NCBI GenBank assembly: GCA_023248815.1
Contig: JAHFDV010000003.1
Coordinates: 1 to 40,606 of the forward strand
Length of the DNA stretch: 40,606 nt
Reading direction: 5' to 3'
Source of the DNA: Myxococcales bacterium
GTDB lineage: Bacteria > Myxococcota_A > Polyangia > Polyangiales > Polyangiaceae
Shown here piece after piece: positions 30,153 to 39,584 of the stretch. Every line of letters starts with the position of its first letter. Position 1 is the stretch's first letter. Made by a program: the position numbers and the translations under genes. The notes under the pieces were generated by a model. The model saw only the letters and a program-made list of their open reading frames with translations, was not told the origin of the DNA and ran no database searches.

Positions 30153-31568
30153 ATGACACCGAAGGAAGTAATCGAGCTCGCGAAGAAGAACGACGTCAAG
30201 TTCGTCGACTTGAAGTTCATCGACCTGCCAGGCATCTGGCAGCACACGACGCTCCCCGTTTGGCGACTCGACGAAGCACTCTTCGAAGACGGCATCGGCT
30301 TCGACGGATCTTCGATTCGCGGATGGCAGCCGATCAACGCGTCCGACATGTTGATGATTCCGGAGGCGGACACCGCCGTCTTGGATCCCTTCCACGCAAA
30401 CTCCACGATCTCCCTCGTCTGTTCGGTCTACGACCCGATCACGAAGCAGCCCTACTCGCGCGATCCGCGCCACATCGCGCGCAAAGCGGAGATGTATCTC
30501 AAGCAAACGGGCATCGCCGATACGGCGTTCATGGGTCCCGAAGCCGAGTTCTTCGTCTTCGACGACGTTCGCTTCGATCAGTCGAACCCGAGCGCGGGCT
30601 TCTATTACATCGACAGCAACGAAGCTGCGTGGAACAGCGGTCGCGAGGAGTATCCGAACCTCGGATACAAGACGCGTCACAAGGAAGGCTACTTCCCTTG
30701 CCCCCCGACGGACACGCTCGCCGATCTCCGCGCCGAGATGATGCTCACGCTCATGGCATCCGGCATCGAAGTCGAGGTCGGTCACCACGAAGTCGCGACG
30801 GCAGGTCAGTGCGAAATCGGCATGAAGTTCGGCCGCCTTCTTCCCTGCGCCGACCAACTGATGTGGTTCAAGTACGTCGTCAAGAACGTCGCGCGCAAAG
30901 CGGGCAAGACGGCGACCTTCATGCCGAAGCCACTCTTCGGCGACAACGGTTCGGGTATGCACGTGCACCAGTCTCTTTGGAAAGACGGCAAGCCGCTCTT
31001 CGGCGGCGATCGCTATGCAGGCCTCAGCGAAACGGCGCTCCACTACATCGGCGGCATCTTGAAGCACGCGAAGTCGATCGCAGCGCTCACGAACCCGACC
31101 ACCAACTCCTATCGTCGTCTCGTTCCCGGCTTCGAAGCTCCCGTAAACCTCGCGTACTCGAGCCGCAACCGTTCGGCCTCGGTGCGCATTCCGATCACGG
31201 GCCCATCGCCCAAGACGCGCCGCATCGAAGTGCGCTTCCCCGATCCGAGCGCCAATCCGTATCTCGCATTCTCGGCGATGCTGATGGCCGGTCTCGACGG
31301 CATCCAGAACAAGATCAACCCGGGCGATCCGATGGACAAGGACATCTACGCGCTCGCACCGGAAGAGCTCAAAGAAGTGCCGCAAATGCCGGGCGGTCTC
31401 GAAGTCGCTCTCGACAATCTCGAACGCGATCACGAGTTCCTCCTCCGCGGCGACGTGTTCACGAAGGATCTCATCGAGGAGTACCTCGACTTCAAGCGCA
31501 CGAAAGAGCTCAACCCGATCCGCATGCGTCCGACGCCGCACGAGTTCGTCCTTTACTACGACGTATGA
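30153..31568 (+). CDS. glnA: Type I glutamine synthetase
   Basis: [74 protein letters not shown]. Confidence 0.97.
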   Translation: MTPKEVIELAKKNDVKFVDLKFIDLPGIWQHTTLPVWRLDEALFEDGIGFDGSSIRGWQPINASDMLMIPEADTAVLDPFHANSTISLVCSVYDPITKQPYSRDPRHIARKAEMYLKQTGIADTAFMGPEAEFFVFDDVRFDQSNPSAGFYYIDSNEAAWNSGREEYPNLGYKTRHKEGYFPCPPTDTLADLRAEMMLTLMASGIEVEVGHHEVATAGQCEIGMKFGRLLPCADQLMWFKYVVKNVARKAGKTATFMPKPLFGDNGSGMHVHQSLWKDGKPLFGGDRYAGLSETALHYIGGILKHAKSIAALTNPTTNSYRRLVPGFEAPVNLAYSSRNRSASVRIPITGPSPKTRRIEVRFPDPSANPYLAFSAMLMAGLDGIQNKINPGDPMDKDIYALAPEELKEVPQMPGGLEVALDNLERDHEFLLRGDVFTKDLIEEYLDFKRTKELNPIRMRPTPHEFVLYYDV

Positions 31569-31587
31569 GAAACTAGAGACGATCGCA

Positions 31588-31614
31588 GGCCGCAGCGGCG
31601 CCCACGCTGCGGCC
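31588..31614. terminator. Hairpin after glnA
   Basis: Perfect 10-bp stem GGCCGCAGCG/CGCTGCGGCC, 7-nt loop, no U-tract. Confidence 0.55.
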
Positions 31615-31617
31615 CCG

Positions 31618-31741
31618 CGGAGCCGGCGGCCCTGCGGCGCGGGAGGGCCGACCGTGCGGGTCCGCACGGCGTCATCCTTGCTTCAGCCTTATTTTGCGCG
31701 CCTCCGGTTGCGTCCACGGGGCCTTGCATGAGCGCCGCTGC
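31618..31741 (-). repeat. Inverted copy of the intergenic repeat element
   Basis: Reverse complement (cagcggcgctcatgcaagg..gtggacgcaacc..gaggcgcgca..aagcaaggatg.cgccgtgcggacccgcacggtcg..cgcgccgcagggccgccggctccgc) matches 31887-32010. Confidence 0.85.
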
Positions 31742-31886
31742 GACCCGCTACGGGCGTGCGAACAGCTCGTGGATGCTACCACGTGGAATAGTGCATACTG
31801 CATTCCTTTTGAGTACTTGTGATCGACTAGATTGGGCCGATCGACGCGTATCTAAGACCACGCCTATCTAGTGATGAGCGAGCCAC

Positions 31887-32116
31887 TGCGGCGCTCATGC
31901 AAGGGGCGGTGGACGCAACCGAGGCGCGCACGACCACGTTCAAGCAAGGATGGCGCCGTGCGGACCCGCACGGTCGACCCCACTGCGCGCCGCAGGGCCG
32001 CCGGCTCCGCCGCCCCGCCGCCGTGGTTCGCGATGGTTCTACAGGGTGCAAGAGCTGCGCTCGATGCGTAAACGCGTTTCCAACTCAACTCACCGTAAAA
32101 ATGCGTACCGAAGGAA
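31887..32116 (+). repeat. Direct repeat copy 1 (core unit 31946-32116)
   Basis: aaggatggcgccgtgcggacccgcacggtcgacc...gtgcaagagctgcgctcgatgcgt...aactcaccgtaaaaatgcgtaccgaaggaa. Confidence 0.9.
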
Positions 32117-32324
32117 AAGGATGGCGCCGTGCGGACCCGCACGGTCGACCTCGCTGCGCGCCGCAGGGCCGCCAGCTCCGCCGCCCCGCCGCGTGGGCGT
32201 CGCAGTGGTTCGCGATGGCTCCCCAAAGGTGCAAGAGCTGCGCTCGATGCGTGAGCGCGTCTCCAACTCAGCTCACCGTAAACTCCATCTCAGCTCACCG
32301 TAAAAATGCGTACCGAAGGAAAGA
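32117..32324 (+). repeat. Direct repeat copy 2, with a short internal duplication
   Basis: Same unit as 31946-32116; contains tcagctcaccgtaaa twice and extends into the 3' end of the PIN gene. Confidence 0.9.
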
Positions 32325-32667
32325 ACGCGCGCAGCCGTTCGAGGTCCCCGACGTCGCTCGTGTAGACGGCGTCACCGCGTTGCGCTGCCGAGGCCATCAC
32401 GATCGCGTCCACCGTGGTTGCTCCGCGCACTGTTGCCATCGCCTCTCCCGCGATTCGCGCTAGGTCGGCAGTGAGCGGTTCGATCGAGACGGCTCCTAGA
32501 ATCGTCTCGCGGATGTCGCTTCGACCGCGCCACCATTCAGCGACGACGTCAGCAGGCACGATGGGCACGACTCCTAGTGTCGCAGCGCGATGAAGGACCT
32601 GCCACACGCGCTGGCGCCTCCGTTCGAGCGCGATGAGAGCACCGGTATCGAGGGTCAGCGTCTTCAC
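32290..32667 (-). CDS. vapC: PIN-domain toxin (VapC-like)
   Basis: VKTLTLDTGALIALERR, VPADVVAEWWRGR, TTVDAIVMASAAQRGDAVYTSDVGDLERL; GTG start overlapping the antitoxin stop by 4 nt. Confidence 0.85.
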   Translation of the reverse strand: MKTLTLDTGALIALERRRQRVWQVLHRAATLGVVPIVPADVVAEWWRGRSDIRETILGAVSIEPLTADLARIAGEAMATVRGATTVDAIVMASAAQRGDAVYTSDVGDLERLRAFFPSVRIFTVS

Positions 32668-32942
32668 GAGACGCGGCGCGGTTTCCGCGACGGACGAGGC
32701 GCAGGCTCTCCGAGGATTTCGCGGTCGATCTGAGCCTGTTCGATGGCTGTGAGCACGAGGGGGCGTCCATACCAAGCGACCGCCTTCTCCCACGCTTCCT
32801 GACGCTTCATTTGTTCGATGAACTCGGAAAAGACCGCCGAGACATTTCCCTTGTGAAGACGCTTCGCACGTTTTGTGACGAGCGCGAGATCATCTTGATG
32901 AATCGATAGGCTCACCTTTTTGGTCACACCAGAGCGCCTCAT
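32664..32942 (-). CDS. Ribbon-helix-helix-like antitoxin partner (VapB-like)
   Basis: MRRSGVTKKVSLSIHQDDLALVTKRAKRLHKGNVSAVFSEFIEQMKRQEA; 4-nt overlap with the PIN gene. Confidence 0.75.
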   Translation of the reverse strand: MRRSGVTKKVSLSIHQDDLALVTKRAKRLHKGNVSAVFSEFIEQMKRQEAWEKAVAWYGRPLVLTAIEQAQIDREILGEPAPRPSRKPRRVS

Positions 32943-32980
32943 TGTACTCCACAAGGTAGTACAATCTCCGTCTCCGTCAA
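32941..32980 (-). promoter_or_regulatory. Putative TA promoter/operator
   Basis: Perfect inverted repeat ATTGTACT(32941-32948)-9 nt-AGTACAAT(32958-32965) overlapping the vapB ATG; minus-strand TTGACG (32975-32980) as possible -35. Confidence 0.6.
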
Positions 32981-33010
32981 CCTCACCCAGAGCGCGGAAG
33001 GGCCGCGCGC

Positions 33011-35818
33011 TCACCCCTTCGAAAGGCGTCGCGCCAAGTACGGGGCCGTCGCACTTCGTTCGTTCTTTGCAATCTCTTCCGGCGTCCCCGCAGCGACAAT
33101 CTCACCACCAAGCACGCCTGCGCCCGGACCGATATCGATGAGCCAGTCGGCCGCGGTGAGAACGTCGAGATGGTGCTCGACGACGACGACGGTGTTGCCC
33201 GCATCGCGAAGCGCGAAGAGCGCGCGAAGGAGGATCTCGATGTCGGAGAAGTGCAGTCCCGCCGTGGGTTCGTCGAGCACGTAGAGCGTGCGGCCCGTCG
33301 AACGCCGTGAGAGCTCACGCGCGAGCTTCAAGCGTTGCGCTTCGCCGCCCGAGAGCGTGTTCGCGGGCTGGCCGAGCGAGATGTACCCGAGACCGACGTC
33401 GAGCATCGCGGTCACGCGGTCGCGAATCTTTGGGATCGCTTCGAAGAGCTTGCTGGCTTCGAGCACGGAGAGCGCGAGTACATCGGAGATGGAGTGCCCG
33501 CGGAACTCGACCTCGAGCGTTTCGCGGTTGTAGCGCTTGCCCCGGCACTCTTCGCACTGGATGTAGACGTCCGGAAGAAATTGCATCTCGACGCGGCGCA
33601 CGCCGTCGCCTTTGCAAGCTTCGCAGCGGCCGCCCTTGGTGTTGAACGAGAAGCGTCCCGCTTTGTAGCCACGTGCACGCGCTTCGGGGAGCGACGCGAA
33701 GAGCTCGCGGAGCTCGGCGAGAATTCCTGAATACGATGCTGGGTTCGAACGTGGAGTTCGACCGATTGGATCTTGATCGAGCGCGATGAGCTGATCGATT
33801 TGCGCTTCGCCGTCGATGCGCTCGGCATTGATTGGATGAAGCGCGCCCCGCAACGAGCCGCGAATCGTCGGCAAGAGCGAGTGCATGATCAGGCTCGATT
33901 TACCGCTCCCCGAGACTCCCGAAATGGCGACGAAGAGGCCGAGGGGGACCTCGACGGTGACATTCTTCAAGTTGTGGAGACGTGCTCCCGAGAGCGTGAT
34001 CTTCGCGCGCGTGGGACTTCTTCGTCCGCGACCGAAGCTCAAGTTCGTATCGCCCCGCAAGAACGCCGCGATGCTGTTCGTGCCTTGCGCGAGCTCTTGT
34101 GGAGTTCCTTCGGAGAGGATCGTTCCGCCGAGCGCGCCCGCCGCGGGCCCCAACTCGACGATGTGATCGCATTCTTTGATCGCATCGCGCTGATGCTCGA
34201 CGACGATCAACGTGTTGCCGAGATCACGGAGACGCTTCTCGGCGACGACGAGCTTCTCTTGGTCGCGCGGGTGAAGACCCACGGTGGGCTCGTCGAGGAC
34301 GTAGAGCACGCCCGAGAGATCCGAGCCGAGCTGATTGGCGAGACGGATGCGTTGCGCCTCCCCCATCGAGAGCGTGCCCGTCGTTCGGTTCAAGGAAAGA
34401 TAAGGTAGCCCCACCTCGAGCAAGAAGCGCAGGCGCTGGCGAAGCGGCGTCGCGATGGATTTCACGAGCTCGTTCTCGTCGGGCGTTTCGAAGAACTTCG
34501 CGAGGTCTTCGATCGATTGGTCGACGAGGATGGCGATGTTCTGTTCGCGAAACGTCACGGAGAGCGCGTCGTCCGAGAGGCGTCGCCCTTTGCACGAAGC
34601 GCAGGTCTCTTCACGAAGGAACGTGCGGAGCTCACGAAGCAAGGGCGCTCCATCGACGGCATCGGCGTCGGATTCGCTCTCGATGCGCTCTTCGATGGCG
34701 CGGATGACGCCTTCGTAATCCGCATCTTTCTTCGCGCCTTTGGCCGCCTTCGCATTCTTGGTCCCGCGCAGGAGGCGGTCCCGGTCGTCGCTCGGCAGTG
34801 CTTTCCACGCTTTGTCGGGGTCGATGCCGAGCACGTCTTTCGCGCGCGCGAGCTCGATGAGATACGAAGCCGAGCCGCGCTGACCCCACGCGAGCATTAC
34901 GCCTTCACGCAATGACGAAGCGGGATCGCCGATCAGTCGTTCGATGTCGACGACCTCGCGAACGCCGAGGCCATTGCAGGTCGCGCACGCACCGATGGGA
35001 TGATTGAAGGAGAAGAGACGCGGCTCGAGTGGCGGAATCGCGCGGTTGCAGGTCGTGCATGAGTAATTCTCCGAAAAATAGAGACTCGGTTGCCCTTCGG
35101 GCTCGACGAGAATCGAGCCTCCGCCCAGCGACAACGCGAGCTCCGTGCTCTCGCTGATGCGTTGCTTGGCGCTCGACTTCACGACGATGCGATCGACGAC
35201 GACGTCGAGGTCGTGAGGTTTCGTTTTGTCCGGGACGAGGTCGTCGCCGAGATCGACGAGCACGCCGTCGATGCGTGCCCGGATGAATCCTTCTTTGCGC
35301 AAGCGATCGAGCTCCAGCCGCAGCTCACCTTTGCGATGCCGCGCGATCGGCGCGAACACCGTCATCTTCGTTCCTTCGTCCAGAGCGAGCATGCGGTCGA
35401 CCATCTGCACGACGGTCTGCGCTTCGATCGCGCGTCCACAATTCGGGCAGTGCGGCGTCCCGGCGCGCGCATAGAGAAGACGCAGGAAATCTAGGCATTC
35501 GGTGACGGTGCCGACGGTCGAACGCGGCGATCGCGAAAGAGGCCGCTGGGGCAATGCGATCGCAGGTGAAAGCCCTTCGATGCGATCGACGTCGGGGCGC
35601 GGAAGGAGCTCGAGAAATTGCCGCGCGCGAATGTCCATCGACTCGACGTAGCGACGCTCGCCCTCGGCGTAGATTGTGTCGAACGCGAGGCTCGTCTTCC
35701 CCGAGCCGCTGGGCCCGACGAAGGCAATGAGCTTCCCTTTCGGCAAGCGCACGGACACATTTTTGAGGTTGTGCTCGCGCGCTCCAATGACGGAGATGAC
35801 TTCGTTCGAATCGGTCAC
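33011..35818 (-). CDS. uvrA: Excinuclease ABC subunit A
   Basis: FVGPSGSGKTSLAFDTIYAEGERRYVESM, ISGVSGSGKSSL, CEACKGDG...CEECRGKRYN, LSGGEAQRLKLA, YVLDEPTAGLH. Confidence 0.97.
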   Translation of the reverse strand: MTDSNEVISVIGAREHNLKNVSVRLPKGKLIAFVGPSGSGKTSLAFDTIYAEGERRYVESMDIRARQFLELLPRPDVDRIEGLSPAIALPQRPLSRSPRSTVGTVTECLDFLRLLYARAGTPHCPNCGRAIEAQTVVQMVDRMLALDEGTKMTVFAPIARHRKGELRLELDRLRKEGFIRARIDGVLVDLGDDLVPDKTKPHDLDVVVDRIVVKSSAKQRISESTELALSLGGGSILVEPEGQPSLYFSENYSCTTCNRAIPPLEPRLFSFNHPIGACATCNGLGVREVVDIERLIGDPASSLREGVMLAWGQRGSASYLIELARAKDVLGIDPDKAWKALPSDDRDRLLRGTKNAKAAKGAKKDADYEGVIRAIEERIESESDADAVDGAPLLRELRTFLREETCASCKGRRLSDDALSVTFREQNIAILVDQSIEDLAKFFETPDENELVKSIATPLRQRLRFLLEVGLPYLSLNRTTGTLSMGEAQRIRLANQLGSDLSGVLYVLDEPTVGLHPRDQEKLVVAEKRLRDLGNTLIVVEHQRDAIKECDHIVELGPAAGALGGTILSEGTPQELAQGTNSIAAFLRGDTNLSFGRGRRSPTRAKITLSGARLHNLKNVTVEVPLGLFVAISGVSGSGKSSLIMHSLLPTIRGSLRGALHPINAERIDGEAQIDQLIALDQDPIGRTPRSNPASYSGILAELRELFASLPEARARGYKAGRFSFNTKGGRCEACKGDGVRRVEMQFLPDVYIQCEECRGKRYNRETLEVEFRGHSISDVLALSVLEASKLFEAIPKIRDRVTAMLDVGLGYISLGQPANTLSGGEAQRLKLARELSRRSTGRTLYVLDEPTAGLHFSDIEILLRALFALRDAGNTVVVVEHHLDVLTAADWLIDIGPGAGVLGGEIVAAGTPEEIAKNERSATAPYLARRLSKG

Positions 35819-35824
35819 GATCGT

Positions 35825-36823
35825 TTACCTTACCGCACTATCGATTTTTTTATTGAGAGCGTCTTCTGGAGGCGGGAAATCTCGAAGCTTCGTTCGTGCG
35901 CCATCGAGTGAAACGAGGATGCTTCCCGAGATGACGAGAGCCATTCCGAGAGCTGAATGAAGGGACAAGCGCTCGCTCAAGACGAGCATCGATGCCGCGG
36001 CGCTGAGGACCACCGTGAGATTCGAAAAAGCGCCGATGCGTGCCGCCGTCTCTAGCGCATAAGCGCGCGTCATCGCCAGCTGCGCAAAGCCTGCGCAGGT
36101 TCCTGCCGCCATCATCGCGAAGACGCTCTTTCGGTCGAACACAGGAACCGTGTGTAGGGTCGCAAGCGACAAGAGTCCGAGAAAGATCGTTCCCGTGATC
36201 GAGAAGTGGAACACGATGGCTTCGACCGAGGGCTGCTTCTCCTCTCGTCCAATCCGGCGGAGCATCATCATCGCGAACGACGAGAACACCGCCGCGAGGA
36301 TCGCGACGAGGGCCGGAAATGAAGCTCGTCCGTGCCCGCCGAGGGGTATGTCTTCGCCGAAAACAGGTGCGAAGAGAAAGGGCGGCCTCATGACGAGCAC
36401 GACGCCGAACGTCGAGAGGAGCACGAAGAACCATGCGCGGGGACCCGTCGCCTCACCGAGAATGCGTGGCGCGAGGATCGCGATGAGCACGGGAGTCAGC
36501 GCGAAGAGGGTGCAGGCATCGCCGAGAGGCAGCGACTTCGATCCAATCGCAAAGAACGTGCAGGTGAGCGCCAGCGTTCCAAAGATGCTGCGCGCCCACA
36601 TCTTCGAAGTTCCGAGACCTGCGAGCGGCTTCTTTCGAAGGCGCGATGCTGCGAACGCAATCATCGCCCCCACCACCGCACGCGAGCAGGCGACGAGAGG
36701 CCACGGAACTCCGCTTGTCGCAAACCGCGCCGTCACGTTCATCGAGGCGAAGAGGATGCAGCCCGCGGTCATCCACCCGTACGCCGCCAAGCGGTGCGGC
36801 GAGCGATTGGGTGCGTGCTCCAC
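35825..36823 (-). CDS. EamA/DMT-family transporter
   Basis: About 10 TM helices with two EamA-like halves; 6-nt gap to uvrA. Confidence 0.85.
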   Translation of the reverse strand: MEHAPNRSPHRLAAYGWMTAGCILFASMNVTARFATSGVPWPLVACSRAVVGAMIAFAASRLRKKPLAGLGTSKMWARSIFGTLALTCTFFAIGSKSLPLGDACTLFALTPVLIAILAPRILGEATGPRAWFFVLLSTFGVVLVMRPPFLFAPVFGEDIPLGGHGRASFPALVAILAAVFSSFAMMMLRRIGREEKQPSVEAIVFHFSITGTIFLGLLSLATLHTVPVFDRKSVFAMMAAGTCAGFAQLAMTRAYALETAARIGAFSNLTVVLSAAASMLVLSERLSLHSALGMALVISGSILVSLDGARTKLRDFPPPEDALNKKIDSAVR

Positions 36824-36884
36824 GGCGCGACCTTAGCCTAGAAAGGGGCGTACTTCTGACCGTTCGTGATACGCTCGGCAGCCC

Positions 36885-39584
36885 ATGCTGCGCATTGCTT
36901 GCGAGTCGTGTCACGCGCCTTATCAAGTGGACGAGCGACGCGTTCCGCCCGCCGGATTGAAGATGCGCTGCCCGAAGTGCGGCCACTCTTTCGTCGTCAA
37001 ACAGAACGGCGAGACCGCCCCCGTCGAAACCGCCCCGTCCAAGGAAGGGACGCCCAGCGCCAACCGCAGTAAAGCGACGATGGTCGGTGTCGCTGCCCAA
37101 TCTGGAGCGAGTCCTGCGACTCGAACCGCGGCTGCTGCGAGCGTCGATGAACCGGCTTCGCAGCGCGAGACGGCGCCCGAGCTCCCGCGCATGGGACCGC
37201 AAGGCTCTGCCATCGCAGCCGCGGCAAAACTGACGCGACCCGAGCTCCCGAAGACCCGCCCCGAAGCTCCGAAGAGTCCGCCGAAGCCTCCGCCCCCCGC
37301 GCCACGAAAGGTCGAGAAATCTGGATTCGAAGATCTTCCCGCGGCGCGATCCGAAGGAAAATCAGGACCGCTCGATGTCGATCTTCCGGCCGCGAAGCCG
37401 ACCGCAAAGATTCCTGCGACGCGTCCCCCGCTCGACGCAGATCTTCCTGCTGCCAAGGCCCCGATGGCGACGGGCGCAGCGAAACCGAGGCTCGATTCGG
37501 ATCGCGATCTGCCGGCGCGCGCAAAGACCTCTCCCGCCGTTCCGAAGCCGAAGGCGCCTGAACCGCAAGCTCCTGCGGCCCGTGACATGATGGAGCTGGA
37601 TCTCCCTGCCAACGCGTCGGACCTTCCGGCGCGCGCGGAAGTCGGACTACCCGCGCGGGGAGGAGATTCGGCGGATCCTTTCACGGATGACCCGTTCGGC
37701 GGTCCCGACTCGTTCGGCGAGATCGACTTGCCCGCCCTCGGCGAAAACCTTCCGAGCGTCCCCAATCAACTTCCTGCCGTCGCGAATTCCCTTCCTGAAG
37801 TGGCAGGTACACTGCCGGCCGTCGCCAACGCGCTTCCGGCCGTCGGCCAGACGCTGCCGAAGGTGGCCGATGCGCTGCCGGCGAAGGCCAACTACGGATC
37901 CCTCGTCGACGAAGGCGACCCTTTCGGCGCGCCGATCTCCGAGGCTCCGAGCCACGCGCTGAATGCTCACGACGGAGGAGCGGGCGGTGGGTCGCCCTTC
38001 GACGACCTGGATGAGATGGATGGATTCGGAGCTGCCTTGCTCGGCCCCGCGCGCACGCAAAAAGAAGCAAAGGAGCGCGATCTCGGCGCAACCGATGTCG
38101 ATGCGCCGCACGACCACGCAGAACCGGTTCATGCGCACGGCCCCGCGCCGTCGACCGACGCGTCGCCAAAAGAAAAAGGATTCGGCGAAGTCGATCTCGG
38201 AGGCTCGTCGTCCGAGGAGTCGGCCTCACTCGACGCCGGTGCTGAGCTCGACCTCGGCACGTCGACGGCTCCGGAAGACGGCACCGAGCTCGCGTTGCCC
38301 ATGCAGTCGGGCATCACGGCGGCGGCGACCGGACGAAAGCGCACACCCGACGCGGGTCCTCCGAAGAAGCGCTCTCGCGCGCCTGCGATTTTCGCGGCGT
38401 GCATCGTCGTCATTGCGGCGGCAGGTGCAGGCTTGCACTTCACGCCCTACGGTCTTTTCGGTCGCAATTTCATCAGCGATACGATTCATCAAAAAGAGTA
38501 CGACCAGGCCGCGACGCGGCTCGTTGGAGTGACGCGCGCGAAAGCCGCGACCGACGTCTTCTCCGATTCGTTGGCGGCGACGGAAGATGCGGCGCGAGAG
38601 CACGCTGCGCTCCCACGCGCTCACGGTGTCGCTGCGTATGCCGCGCTCACCGAGTTCCTCGCGCAGCTTCGCTTTGGTCGCGTCCCCGAACGCGCGGCGC
38701 GTGCGAATCTCTGGATGCAGGAGATCCCGCCGGAAAAAGAGCACGTCTTTGCTCCCGTCGCTCGCGCGCTTCAGACTGCGCTCGACAAAGATCTCCCGGG
38801 TGCCGTCGCCGCGCTCGAAGCCGCCGCGAACGGCGCTTCCGCGGAGCCCGTCGCGCTCGAGATCGCGCTTGGTCGCGGTGAAGTCGAGCTGCAGCGAAGA
38901 AGCGGACAAGACGCCGTCACTGCGTTCACCAAGGCCGCTGCGATCGAAGAAGGTCCGCGCGCACACTTCGGACTCGCGCGCGCCTACGTGCTCCTCGAAG
39001 ACGTCGAGCCCGCCAACAAAGAAATTCAGGCGACGCTCAAGCTCTCGCCGAATCACGTCGGTGCACGCACGCTCTCTGCGCGCTCCCTATGGGACTTCGA
39101 CCGAAACGAAAAAGACGCGCTGCAATTGCTCGCCAAGGTGATCGAAGGCGCAACGGGGACGGCCGGCACCGACGACTCGAATGTTTCACTGAATGACCTC
39201 GCGGATGCCTACGCCGAACGCGGATGGATCCATCTCGCGAAGGGCCGCGCGACCGAAGCACGCGCGGCGTTCGATGGCGGTCTGAAAGCCGAGCCACAGA
39301 ACATTCGCGCCCTACTCGGTTACGGTGAGCTCTTCTTCAACGAAGGCCGCTACGCAGAGGCACTCGCGCGTTTCGATCTCGCGATGCAGACGGCCGCGTC
39401 CGATCCCGTCGTCGTCGTCGCCAATGCGAAAGCGAAGATGATGCTCGAGCGACTTCAAGATGCGAAGACCCAGCTCGCGGCTGCCAAAGCGGAGCACCCT
39501 GAAAATTGGCGCGTTTCTTATTGGCTCGCGCGCACGGAGCAAACGCTCGGCAATCAAGAAGCGACCGAAAAAGAGTACGCGTAA
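36885..39584 (+). CDS. MJ0042 zinc-ribbon - Pro/Ala-rich linker - TM - TPR protein, N-terminal part before in-frame TAA
   Basis: MLRIACESCHAPYQVDERRVPPAGLKMRCPKCGHSFVVKQNG; TM APAIFAACIVVIAAAGAGLHF; TPRs; stops at TAA 39582-39584. Confidence 0.88.
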   Translation: MLRIACESCHAPYQVDERRVPPAGLKMRCPKCGHSFVVKQNGETAPVETAPSKEGTPSANRSKATMVGVAAQSGASPATRTAAAASVDEPASQRETAPELPRMGPQGSAIAAAAKLTRPELPKTRPEAPKSPPKPPPPAPRKVEKSGFEDLPAARSEGKSGPLDVDLPAAKPTAKIPATRPPLDADLPAAKAPMATGAAKPRLDSDRDLPARAKTSPAVPKPKAPEPQAPAARDMMELDLPANASDLPARAEVGLPARGGDSADPFTDDPFGGPDSFGEIDLPALGENLPSVPNQLPAVANSLPEVAGTLPAVANALPAVGQTLPKVADALPAKANYGSLVDEGDPFGAPISEAPSHALNAHDGGAGGGSPFDDLDEMDGFGAALLGPARTQKEAKERDLGATDVDAPHDHAEPVHAHGPAPSTDASPKEKGFGEVDLGGSSSEESASLDAGAELDLGTSTAPEDGTELALPMQSGITAAATGRKRTPDAGPPKKRSRAPAIFAACIVVIAAAGAGLHFTPYGLFGRNFISDTIHQKEYDQAATRLVGVTRAKAATDVFSDSLAATEDAAREHAALPRAHGVAAYAALTEFLAQLRFGRVPERAARANLWMQEIPPEKEHVFAPVARALQTALDKDLPGAVAALEAAANGASAEPVALEIALGRGEVELQRRSGQDAVTAFTKAAAIEEGPRAHFGLARAYVLLEDVEPANKEIQATLKLSPNHVGARTLSARSLWDFDRNEKDALQLLAKVIEGATGTAGTDDSNVSLNDLADAYAERGWIHLAKGRATEARAAFDGGLKAEPQNIRALLGYGELFFNEGRYAEALARFDLAMQTAASDPVVVVANAKAKMMLERLQDAKTQLAAAKAEHPENWRVSYWLARTEQTLGNQEATEKEYA

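Noticed and set aside
30093-31667. 524-aa minus-strand ORF antisense to glnA
   Set aside because: Shadow ORF of high-GC codon usage; the plus strand is unmistakably glutamine synthetase and the antisense product has no recognisable domain.
31946-32324. Possible CRISPR array
   Set aside because: Only two long direct units of ~170-208 nt, no short repeats with unique spacers and no cas genes.
31897-32463. Plus-strand ORFs in the repeat region (MAPCGPARSTPLRAAGPPAPPPRR...)
   Set aside because: Translations of the intergenic repeat itself; no domain, and overlap the PIN gene on the other strand.
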